Below are positions 52,699 to 63,284 of a DNA stretch of 64,000 nt, piece after piece. The DNA is from Mucidula mucida (Eukaryota > Basidiomycota > Agaricomycetes > Agaricales > Physalacriaceae). The notes beneath the pieces are model-generated. The model was not told the DNA's origin, did not search any database, and saw nothing but the letters and a program-made list of their open reading frames with translations. Positions within the stretch are counted from its first letter, which is position 1, and every line of letters starts with the position of its first letter. Both the position numbers and the translations under genes were made by a program. Where the stretch lies: positions 227,386 through 291,385 of the forward strand of contig JADNYV010000034.1 of NCBI GenBank assembly GCA_015501055.1, given 5' to 3'.

Positions 52699-54750
52699 CT
52701 AGATGGCTGGATAACGAGGACGGCGGTGATTGCTCCGCTTGAGCACCAGAATGACCGCCATGCGCGCCACTGGTTCGCCAAGAGGAGGTCGGGATGTTAC
52801 CGCCGGCCTTGCATCAAAAGGAACATTTCGCGTTTCCGCCTCCCCAGCCTGAGGCGAATTCGCATACGGACCCTGAACAACGTTGTGCTGCTGGACATAG
52901 GCGCTATCCCCGGCGGTGTAGGGATACCCTTGCGTTGAGATACCCATGTCCTGGTGAGGCGGAGAATACATGATAGGCACTGTGATGGCGGAGCGCGCCA
53001 AAGATGGATTCTGGTCAGCAATAGGTGGGCCCATAGTATTGTCGGGCATGTTCGTCCTATTTCCTGTAGATGGATTTAGGAAAGGGCTTCCAGTTTGCGG
53101 TTGGCTACTCAGCAATGTAGCGTTAGTGACAGGGAAACTTGTGGGGCCATAGCGCTGAGAAGCAGGTGCCTGCAACGTATAGGCTTGGCTGGACGGAGCT
53201 GGCCCTGCTACGAAACGGCGGGATGAAGGGGCCTGCGAAGCATACGTTGGAGAGTGTTCCAGAGAAGTGTCGACGGAAGAGAGACCTTGCGGGATTGACT
53301 GATGCGAAAGAGGGAGTTGGGACGCATACGTAGGAGCGCGTTGGAGCGAACGGACATGCGACGCATACGTAGGAGAGCGCTGGAGCGAAGCGTCTTGAGA
53401 TGTTGATTCCTGAGCGCTTAGAGGAGCTACTGCAGCAGGATTGTACGTGTCAGGGACTGATCGATGAGACGGAGGCATCTGCGAGGCATATGTAGGAGCA
53501 TGGTGAAGGGGGCACTTGGGTGGTAAGCGCTGATCATTGGGACGCGTTCCAAAAGAATTCGAGGTAGGTACAGAATGCTGAGATGGAGCCATCTGCAATG
53601 CATAGGCCGGTGCACGAGTAATTTGTGGAGCACTCTGGAACGAAGTGAGGTGTGATGTGCTGAAGTCCCCGCGCTGCTGCATATTGGGCGTGGCAGACGG
53701 TCCGTCATAGAACAGACCCGCTTCAGTTTTTCGCACAAGACGTTTCTCATGAAGCCGGGCTTCATCACGACTGCTGTTGGGGTGAGCAGTGGGTTGGGAC
53801 GGAGGGTTAGAGGGCAAATGCGCAGGAGCAGCAGAGGCCTGGTGCTTCCTTGACATTGATATCGCGGATGCTGGGAGTCCCTCGATGATTCTACAAGCAG
53901 AATGAGTATGCGGATGAAGGTCAGTCAAGACTCGCTACTTACACAAAAGACTCAGAGTCATCATGGTCACCTTGACTCGAATCTCCATCGGTCGCCCTAG
54001 TTCGTATTGACTGCTTGTCCGGCGGACGAGCAGTCATGAAATCCGCATCTTCGTTCTGAAGAGAGATCAGGAGGAAAGCAAACATTGCCATAGAAGTACA
54101 TACAAGCACTTTGAGGCGTTCCCTAGTATGCAAAGTCAATAAGACCGTGGAAATGAAAGGACAATGTCTCACTTAGAGGTAAGTCTATGTATGTGCAATG
54201 AAGTGTTTAGTACTATACAATACGAATGCAATCGCATCAACTTACTCCTGCCATTCAGCTGCATTTGAAGCATGGTCAAATATCAATACTTTAAAGAGTC
54301 CGTTTTAGCCATACCTGTTGCACTGCCGTGTGGGGCGAGTGGACGTTGTGTTGTAGTCGTCGTCAAATGCTGCGCAAAGACTTGAGGTCAATATACATAA
54401 CAAAAATGAATACGGACTCACTTCTGCGCGACCTTGGACTTCATAGGCTATTTGGCGGTAGTTGAGACCCTTGTTCACTGTCGTCAGAGGCGCCATTCCA
54501 GCAGAATCATCTAGTCGTTCATGAAGAACGTCACTGATAGCTTTTGCTCTGAAATGCATGTTGAGTACTATGGACCGTGAAAACAAAGGACTAGGATGTA
54601 CTCAGTATATAAATCTCGAAGGTCAGCGAGGGCTTGGTCATCCCATTGATCCGAATTCTGCTTCGTTTCGTCTGTGGCGTCCTTCAGATAGCCGTCTCCA
54701 ATTCTGGTATTTTTCCGAGGAGATAAATCTTTGAAGGGATTCGAGGGCAT
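52699..54750 (-). CDS. Pro/Ser/Gln-rich protein with repeated PTYASQ motifs (intact, unknown function)
   Basis: Seven exons (54750-54602, 54548-54422, 54369-54315, 54258-54246, 54122-54104, 54055-53943, 53890-52699) splice with canonical borders into 555 residues without a frame break. The N-terminal region (MPSNPFKDLSPRKNTRIGDG...DLYTEAKAISDVLHERLDD) is helical and looks conserved. A middle acidic part (DGDSSQGDHDDSESFVIIEG) follows. The C-terminal 390 residues are low complexity with at least five units such as APTYASQMPPSHRS. Exons of 13 and 19 nt are notable. The composition suggests a scaffold or nuclear/cytoskeletal adaptor, but that is inference only. Confidence 0.75.
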
Positions 54751-55055
54751 TGTGAAAGAAGAAGGAGCGAGAAGGATGTCGAGACGTACTAAATCATTTT
54801 GAACAGACTTTATAGCTACAGCTGCCTTGAGGGCACGTTGCATTATTTGATCCTAGGCAGTGACGAGAACAGAGGTTCTCGTCCAGTCATCCTGTTCTAT
54901 GACAGCATGTCAAACACGAGTTCATCGAAGCAGATGTACATGAGTTTCCCAAGTAAAGGGACGACAAGCTTTAGTTCCATGTTTAAGTTTTGGTGCCTCG
55001 TGTGTAATCATCTTACGGCATACCAGTAAACGCCACTCAGAGCACGACCACGACC

Positions 55056-56387
55056 ATGACCAACAAGTTGGAGAAGTTCTGGAGGCGACACCATTCTTTC
55101 CTCCATGAGCACGGGTACGAGCTTCGAGATAAGTTCAAACCTGGTTGGGTGCCCACCTGGAAAAACGCAGCTCAACGCGCGCGCGATCCAGATGGTCGTA
55201 CAGTTCCAGTAATGTTTCTCGAGCTGTTTCCCTTGACATTGGCCGACGATTGACCTATAGAAACCATATTGCATAGTCGACGCAACTCGGTCATCTGACA
55301 GAACACCTGTTATGCTGAAGAAGGTCCTGATCACCGAAAATCCTCACGAAGTCGACATTTGCCTCTACTTGTCCTCGCTTCAGCATCAACCCGAGAATCA
55401 CGCCGTTCCCATCCTCGAGGTCTTCATGTCCCCGCATTTCGACAATGTCCAGCTAGTCGTAATGCCCCGATTGCGGACCTTCGAAGACCCGTGGTTTGAT
55501 ACTGTTGGTGAAGTCGTGGATGCATTTCGACAAATATTTGAGGTCAGCCAACTTTTCTTTCTTTCGTATCCTTACTTACCGGTGCAGTTCAGGGCGTCGA
55601 GTTCCTTCATAAGCACTTCATTGCTCACCGGTGTGTATCATATCCGCCCACTCAAATTCCGCTCTTGACTTGGTAAAAAAGGGATATCCACTGGGGCAAC
55701 ATAATGCTCGATCCTAGTCGTCTATACCCGAAGGGGTATCATCCTGCTGATACTCACAGGTCACCTAATTTCAAGAGCTCCGCCAAACACATAACTCGAA
55801 CACAGTGTTGGCCGCGTTACTATTTGATAGATTTTGGGCTCTCGCGCCGTTATTCTCCTGACGAGCTGCCTTTTGAAACTACCCAACCCAGTGCGGATTC
55901 GGAAAACATAACACTCTTACCTGAGCTTAGTGGCGCAATCCCCAGACGTTATAATCCCTTCCCCGTTGACATTTTCCGGCTCGGGTTCATGTTGACGTGG
56001 CACTTCGAGGTGGTCAGTATGATGACTCGACGTCATGATCTGCTGTTAATTCTTTCAAAGGACAAATTTCCTCCCCTGCAGTTTCTTCTCCCTTTAGCAC
56101 AGAAAATGATGGCAAAAGAACCGTCATGTCGCCCGACCATTACGGAAGTTCGACGCCTGTTCGCGGAGATCTGTCTCAAGTTGACCAAAAACCAACTGCG
56201 ACTACCTGGTCATGTGTTTTCCGACCACATGCTTCAGCAATTTCGCCAGTTCAGACATATTCTTACTTGCACGCCTCCATTACCGCGGCACGCTAGTTTT
56301 CAGTCCGCTCAAACTGCGCTTGACGATAATCTCTGTCCGTTCTATACTTGTATAGCTTCTGATCTGGACGCCTATGTGACGCAGTAG
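55056..56387 (+). CDS. Kinase-like protein, Agaricomycete family (copy 1)
   Basis: The start MTNKLEKFWRRHHSFLHEHG leads to YELRDKFKPGWVPTW, then an intron (donor GTAATG) to PYCIVDATRSSDRTPVMLKK, where Lys aligns with the ATP-binding Lys. LVVMPRLR is the hinge, an intron follows IFE, then GVEFLHKHFIAH and after another intron RDIHWGNIMLD give the catalytic loop HRDxHxxN. YYLIDFGLSRRY is the DFG segment and NPFPVDIFRLG the later lobe. It ends ASDLDAYVTQ at 56387. HRD and DFG are kept, so activity is possible, but the family often carries unusual substrate loops. No transmembrane segment is seen. Confidence 0.75.
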
Positions 56388-57502
56388 GAGTTGCCGAATT
56401 GACTGCCATTTTTTGGAACAGTGTAACTATTTCGCTGTTGACAAAGTTAATCAACATGTTATCTCGGTGGCAGTCGAGACTGACATCAACACGAAGGAGA
56501 TTTTTGAGAATTTGGGGTCTCGTTCTCTTGGGTCCAAGGCCCTGAAGCGGAGTCGTATTGGTGCCAGCTCAATATGCTGAAGTTTACTTACAACGATGCA
56601 TTCTTAGCCCTATTCAATAAGCGCATCGCGATATGCACATGGCATGCATCGCTTGTCAGCGCTTACTGTTCGATATCGGTGCGAAATCTACCTCCAAATT
56701 TATGAAGGTACCATTGAATCCCTTTTTTTAGCTCACAGCCTTGCCACAACATAGAGCGGCTGCACACGCGCCCTCAGGCTTGTGGTCGCTTGACATGCTG
56801 CCATTGACGAAGTTTATCATGTCGAAGGCCAATTGAGCAACTCGAGGTTTGAACGAGTACCGCACCTCCATTTCAGACTCCGCGTTGTACAGAAACTTTA
56901 ATAAAGAGAACCATCAAGAGGAACACAGCTACGAAAGTGTGATACACTGATTCATATTCTCGAGGCACGTGTAACCCCCGGGCGCAGCTTTCTTACTGTC
57001 GGTCTCTCATTTCCAGGATTTCCTCCGTATCGGAATTGGAGTACAAGCTCAGTGCAAGGAACGTTCGTGAAAAAGAGAGTTCATACCATCGACAGATCTC
57101 GAAGCTGTGTCAATTTCGTGAGTGTGTCGTGGCTATTGATGTGAGGCTTGTTTGCCGTCAATGATACTGATATTCATCGCCAAATTTTGACCACATTGGG
57201 CTGACACCAATCTCGAACGCCGCCCCCACTGCAGGTCACCAGAATTGCCAGAGCGAGGATCCACATTCTGTGGAAAGGGTCAGCCTGACTGCGAGCCTCA
57301 ATGACTGTCGGCGATTGGCCTCAGCCGGTCTCTCGAGGAGCCCTTAGACCTTTGGCACCATCGCGACGAGTTGACCAGTTTTATACCTGTTCTGTACTGC
57401 TTGCGTCCAAAATATACATGTACCCTGTAAGCTCTTAGATGCTTGTCCGCCGGTAATGTGTCCGAACAACACGTGTCCCGACAGCACTTGCGTCTGACTT
57501 CC
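56388..57502. other. Spacer between tandem kinase-like genes
   Basis: About 1.1 kb without a recognised coding block. It presumably holds the promoter of copy 2. Confidence 0.35.
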
Positions 57503-58807
57503 ATGGCAGACGAATACGAGAAGACCTGGACGCTGCACTACGAATTCCTCCATGGCCAGGTTATCAGCTTCGAGATAAGTTCAAACCCGGCTGGCAACCG
57601 ACATGGAAGACACCTCTAGAACGTGAATATGACCCAAACGGTCCCCCTACTTTCGTAAGTTTAACGCTTTGGCCCACGGTCGAGGTATTGACTGAGGATG
57701 TGTATAGAATCCGTCCACCATTGTAGATGCCACCAAAATCTCAGACAATAAACCCGTCATGTTGAAGAAAATACTCACATCTGGACCTGATCATGAATTG
57801 GAAATCGCGCTCTACTTGACTTCATTTCTCGAGCACTCTGAGAACCACGCCGTACCTATACTTGACGTTCTTCAGTCTCCGCATTCCGAAGACGTTAAGC
57901 TCGTGGTAATGCCCCGGTTACGTCTGTTCAGCGACCCGCCTTTCGACACTGTTGGAGAATTCATTGACGCGTTTCGACAAATATTCGAGGTCAGTGAGTT
58001 ATTCTCCTCTGAACGGCCGGTATTCTTAGGTTGATCAGGGCGTCGAGTTCCTCCATAAACATTTCATTGCCCATCGGTGCGTTGGCCGTATTTGAAAGCC
58101 TCCGTCTGACCATGTTGCTTGTAGAGATCTTCACGGCGGTAACATAATGCTCGACTACACACGCCTATACCCCCACGGATTTCATCCGACTCTTGAGTTC
58201 ATGACATTAGATTTCAAAGGCTTCGCGAAACATACCACGCGAACCCGATGCTGGCCGCGGTACTACCTCATCGATTTTGGTCGATCGCGTCGCTACTCTC
58301 CCGACGCAGTGCCGTTTGAGGTCACCGTGCCTCCTCTAAACTCAAATAGAAAAACTCTCCTCCCTGAACAAGGCGGTAATACGCCCAGGCGATACAATCC
58401 TTTCCCTGTTGACATATTTCGCCTTGGCCACATGCTCACAAGCCACTGCGCCGTGGTGGGTCTAGAATCACGCGCTTCAGTAGGTTACTCTAACCCCTCT
58501 GTAGGATACATTTCCCCCACTGCAGTTTGTGCTACCTTTAGCACAAGAGATGATGGCGCAAGACCCATCCTCTCGACCGACTATTACGGATGTGCGGCGC
58601 CGGTTCGCGAACCTCTGTCGGTGCTTGACGAAGGAGCAATTGCGACTACCCGGGTCACCGGATTCGGACGACATCATGCAGCGTATTCGTCGACTCAGAC
58701 ATATTCTCACTTGGACCGCCCCTCTGCCTCGTAATAAGGACTTCAACTCTGGGAGGTTTGCCCTTGACGATACTCTTCGCCCCTTCTATACCTCTGTGCC
58801 CTCTGAT
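57503..58807 (+). CDS. Kinase-like protein, Agaricomycete family (copy 2)
   Basis: Tandem paralogue of the upstream gene. MADEYEKTWTLHYEFLHGQ is followed by YQLRDKFKPGWQPTWKTPLE in a shifted frame (one base appears missing near 57558). After introns come TIVDATKISDNKPVMLKKIL, VVMPRLRLF, GVEFLHKHFIAHR/DLHGGNIMLD, YYLIDFGRSRRY and NPFPVDIFRLGHML. An intron near 58455-58508 joins FPPLQFVLPLAQEMMAQDPS, and the C-terminus is FYTSVPSD. The exon layout equals copy 1. Confidence 0.75.
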
Positions 58808-58959
58808 TAGACTGATGTATAATTCCGTAATTAACGTATCTTGAACGAGATCGTGCCGAGCATGACTGGAGATTGTTTCGCTACGCGCCTGTCTAATCGT
58901 TATCACCCTCGTACATGATGGCAATGCGAGTAGAAGTGATTGATATGATGGCTCTAGTA

Positions 58960-59260
58960 ACTCGTAGCTGTCTCAAGCCTGATCCCGTAAGCTGGGTTTC
59001 ATCCACTAGAACCTCTGCTCCCCTTGGTACATAAAATGAGCCGTCCTCTCGATCCACCATTACGGAGATACGACGTCTGTTTGCGGAGGTCTCTGCTGAG
59101 CCAATAAACAATTGCGAAGGCCTGACCTTTTTGTGATAATCGTCGACCGTCTCGCCAGGTCAGGTATATAGTTACTTGTACGCCCCCTTTCAGTCCGATA
59201 AGACTGCGCTTGACAACCACATCTGTTCGTTCCATAGTACTTGCCTAACCGCTGTGGTAC
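58960..59260 (+). pseudogene. Remnant of a third kinase-like gene (C-terminal piece)
   Basis: Coding debris such as EPSSRSTITEIRRLFAEV near 59035-59095 matches DPSSRPTITDVRRRFANL of copy 2. Frames are broken and the catalytic lobe is absent. It marks a past third tandem unit. Confidence 0.55.
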
Positions 59261-59329
59261 TCGAGCGTTGATTTTTCTTGACAGTCAATATCAAAAAGTC
59301 GTTTAACATTCCGAATATTCGTGCGTGAG

Positions 59330-60370
59330 TCATACAAGGTAATACACTGTCCAAAATCCGAGATATTGTCCATGATAAAACCTGGCAATCAAATATCGAC
59401 CCCCCAGAGTCCAGACTTCCCCCCGGTCAAAGTTCTCATCGTCGTATGATTCGATTGCTGTTCCTTCCTCTGCCATGAGCGCTGAATTGTGTTTGGCCCG
59501 GTCCGACTTCAGAGGTGTTTGAACAGTTTTCAGACTGGGAAGACTGCCCGCCTGTCGCGGCAGAAGATCCCCGATCATATCCCATGCATACCACAGCCGG
59601 AGCGCGTGCACTTTTGGGTGTTTAGGACATTAAGCAATCGGATAGTTTACGAAGGACCCGAGATTCCCTATGGCTAGCTCCTTGAGGTTAGGCAGTCGAC
59701 TGAGGACTGCATTGGTCCATTTCTGCTCATCATCAGTATGGGATCGCGCATTCAGTGTTTGGACATTGAGCTGCTGTATCTGCGGACCGTAGGAATCCAG
59801 CACCTGGGAGATGTACTGAAGGTCCGAAGTGTGACGATTTTTGAAACGATCCACCATCAACTCGAGAGCGCAGAGGACCGGGAGACCTTTCTCGGCCATT
59901 GCGAGCAGTAGGCCTGTCTCCGAATCACTGTGGGGCACGTAGAATTCACGCAGTTTTGGAAAGCCACCTTCAGACAACGAAAAGGTCTGTCGGCCTGAGT
60001 AGACGTCGTGCAGCGTACTAGCGGTGATTCGGAGCCAGACGAGAGTTTCGTGTACGGTGGTCAAGAGGAGCGACATGGTGGTAGGATGGTAATAATGACA
60101 TTCGAAAGCCACCACTGGGTGCCGAGAGGCAGTGATAGCTGAAGCAATCTGTTCGTCCAAGATGCCGGACATGAGAAGGAGGTGGGTGAGACAAGGAGTA
60201 TGGGCAACGATTGCTGCTACATTTATGAAGTCTTCATCCTCCACATATGCCCACAACAAATCAGCCGCGTCAGTTTGATTTGGTCCTTTGGGAGACTCTG
60301 CAGATACTTGGCAAGCTCTGCGTATTTATCAGTGCTAGTTCTACGTTATCGAAGACCACCGGAGGTTCCT
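59330..60370 (-). CDS. F-box/LRR-type protein, with an in-frame stop
   Basis: The minus-strand frame from about 60290 encodes ADLLWAYVEDEDFINVAAIV, THLLLMSGILDEQIASAI, TLVWLRITASTLHDVY, FPKLREFYVPHSDSE and LPVLCALELMVDRF, with Leu-spaced repeats typical of Agaricomycete F-box-linked LRR proteins. After NLGSFVNYPIA a TAA at 59630-59632 ends the frame, but the same frame continues CPKHPKVHALRLWYAWDMIG to 59330. Either the stop is a nonsense mutation or the last 100 codons are decayed 3' sequence. The N-terminal F-box exon, expected upstream of 60300 (with NVELALINT), could not be placed exactly. Confidence 0.5.
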
Positions 60371-60553
60371 CTTCAACTCGACCTGTATTCTGTGAGAAAT
60401 TCAAGAAAAGATCGCCTTCATATAGCGTTACCTCGAAATATTGAATGTACATTGTATGGCATTAGGATGATGGCGGTCAAAGCGAGGAAGAAGTCGATCA
60501 TGTGACTCACGGTTTCTCTTCAACACCACCATACTGATTTCCGCACGTCGAGA

Positions 60554-63162
60554 ATGGACGACGAAATGGATACGAAGATTAAATACCCAAATGAGAGGTC
60601 CCCCACGCCTGAAGTAGAGGAAGAATTTGACCAGGATAAAGACTGGGCATACCAGATCGTATCGGAGGAAGTGGGCTATAAAGGTGCTATAAGGCATGAG
60701 GTGTGTCAATGTCCTATTCCCTTGATGCACATTGAACCACCCATAGATTCGCTGGAAAGACTGGAAATCGAAAAAGGATGGCGCAAACAACACATGGAAC
60801 GAGGATGATATTCCCGCGGAAGCTATTGCTGCCTACGACAATGCGCAGACTCAAAAGCGAAAGGAAAAGGCGAAATTGTCGTCGGATATCCCGATATATG
60901 GAGGGCGTGATATCATGAACGTCAGGACGATCATGCGCGCCGAGGCCTATGAGGAGAAGTTGAAGCAGCATAAATTAGACGACGATCTAGCGCGCCAACT
61001 GAGAGAGTTGGATGAAAGAGACCGTGCGCCCTCTGACAGAGCCCCAGACTCTTCCGAATCCGACGCAGAACTACCGCGACCTCCACCAAGGCCCGCTCGA
61101 TCTTCACAAACCGCCAGTTCATCGAAAGCACCATCGAGTACCAGCTCTCGCGCTACCACCATGTTTTCGAATGCGCCTTCGAGTAGTAGCTCTCGTGCCA
61201 CTACAATGTCGACTTCTTCGCTCAAGCGAAAAGCCTTGCCCTCTCCGACACCGAGTGCTTCAGAATCCAGAGGCAGACCTCCAACCAAGAAAACGCCGTC
61301 ACGTCCCATGATATCATATTCATCTTCGGACGATGAGGGGACACCGCCGCGCTCAGCAAAAAGACCGCGAAAATATCCTCGTAAACTTACTGAATCACCT
61401 TCACCCCACCAATACTACCAACGGCATCGACGTCCAAATCTGCCATTGAGCTGCCTCATCGACGGACCACTGCGTCATCCTCGTTGTTCTTGCAGGCGCC
61501 AGTCGCATCTTCTTCGAAATCCACTCTAGATTCTCATCCAGCACCCATGCCCCGGTTTCGTCCGCCTGCTAAACCAGTGGAAGTCATTGATCTTGTCTCA
61601 GACGACGATCTATTACCCCCGCTGTAAGGTGATCATCAGTTTACTCTTCAGTCTGACTGAATTCACCAACAGTGTTGCGGTTAGCAGTGCTACTGTCAGC
61701 ATTAATAAGGAACCAGTCATCGAAGAATTTACCATCCATATCTCCAGTGATGATGATGAGGAGCATCGGCTGGAAGAAGAGGACGAGGATGATTTATCGT
61801 TGCTTGACAGGTTATAGTCTTGCTTTAGCCTCCTTTCGCACTCACTGAATAACCAATAGAGAGCCCGTAGAAACGCGCGCCATTATTCTTGGTCGAATCT
61901 GGACGGCCAAAGCAAAGAAAGCCGGCGCTGCATGCATCACATTCGTCAACGACATTGATGACGAAGAAGTGCCCGAAGACCTTCCTCGCGACTTTGAGTA
62001 CATGGAAAACCACTATGTTTAGTAAGTCTAGTTGTATGTGTGTATTAGGTATTCTAACATGGTACAAGCTCTCGAGGGGTTACCCCTCCAGATAAGCACC
62101 CTAAGGACGTGTGGATGCACTGCACACATACAGTGTGCAAACGCGTGGACCAATGCGATTGTCAGCCTGAAGGCGAGACGTGGGAGATTTTCCAGAAACG
62201 GCGTGTCACTGGCGAGGCCACCTCCAAGCGAGCGTTTGCTTATGACAGTAGCGTGAGTAGAGTACTACGCTCATCCTCTCGCCGAGGCTAATGTAACGCC
62301 ATCCAGAAGAACTTTGCGTTCCTCTTCGATTCCAAGCTTACTTCAAAATGTGTCGTCGAGTGCAACAAGGTGTGTTTTCATCATCAGCCATGAATGATAT
62401 TGATTATTTCAAAGTACTGTGCCTGCGACATGAGCTGCCCGAACCGCGTCGCACAACGGCCGCGGCAGATTCCCATCGAGATTTTCAAGACCAAGCAATG
62501 CGGATGGGGCGCTCGGTCATCCGTGTCTGTTAATCGGGGGAATGTCCTTGGCGTGTATACTGGGTAACATATTCAGTCTCTCTACCTCCAGTAGTATCTG
62601 ATACTGAACATGCGTTAGGGAAATACTGTAAGTCCTCCTTTACGCCAACGTTACCAGAATTGTCTCTTATATGCCTGTGCTGACAGGAACCGCGCGGCGG
62701 CAAAGTGCATCAAGAACCCGAACTACGTGTTTGATTTGGACTGGCTGGACAATGTCGACGATGACGATGGCGCGGACGATATGACATATAGCGTCGATTC
62801 GTTCCGGTGCGGGAACTGGACGCGATTCATGAAGTAGATCTTCGGTTTATCTCCGTCTAAATTTCACGCTGACCTTTACGCGCCAGCCATTCGTGCGATC
62901 CAAATGTCGGGGTCTACATGGTGTCTTACGATAGTCTACCTGACGTGCGTCTCTCTTCTGTGGGTTTTTCCTTCACTTGGACTGACGGTCATAGATGAAC
63001 ACACCGTACATCGCGTTCACGGCACTCAAGCGGATTCGCGCAGGCGAAGAGTTCACTTTTGATTATCAGCCTCGGACGCCAAAGGGTGCTGTGATGGAGA
63101 AGCCGAAGGGCACGGCGACACAATGTCGGTGTGGGACGAGGAAGTGTTGTGGTTGGCTTTGA
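60554..63162 (+). CDS. Chromodomain-SET histone H3K9 methyltransferase (SUV39/Clr4 family)
   Basis: Writes H3K9 methylation, the mark of heterochromatin. Exon 1 (60554-60700) starts [16 protein letters not shown]. It joins exon 2 (60747 on) to form a chromodomain, [14 protein letters not shown]...[12 protein letters not shown]...NTWNEDDI. A Ser/Pro-rich linker follows. Later exons give the pre-SET region ([44 protein letters not shown]), the SET core ([48 protein letters not shown]) and the post-[15 protein letters not shown] before the stop at 63160-63162. About nine introns have canonical borders. In the linker near 61400 the frame moves from SPSPHQYY to [11 protein letters not shown] with no suitable intron, so one base may be missing. 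Confidence 0.88.
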
Positions 63163-63284
63163 ATTGAGGACCTGGTAAATCACGATCAAGTGATTGGCCT
63201 CACGATCTCGGCATTTGGGTATTTTTTATGAACCGATAGGAGGAAAGGAACAAGACAGCTACTTAGGGAACATCTTATCGTCAA

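Noticed and set aside
61360..61500. An intron (donor GTAAAC, acceptor TTCTTGCAG) that would explain the SET linker frame change
   Set aside because: The borders look canonical, but the phase does not restore the downstream frame (APVASSSKS), so a missing base is the better explanation.
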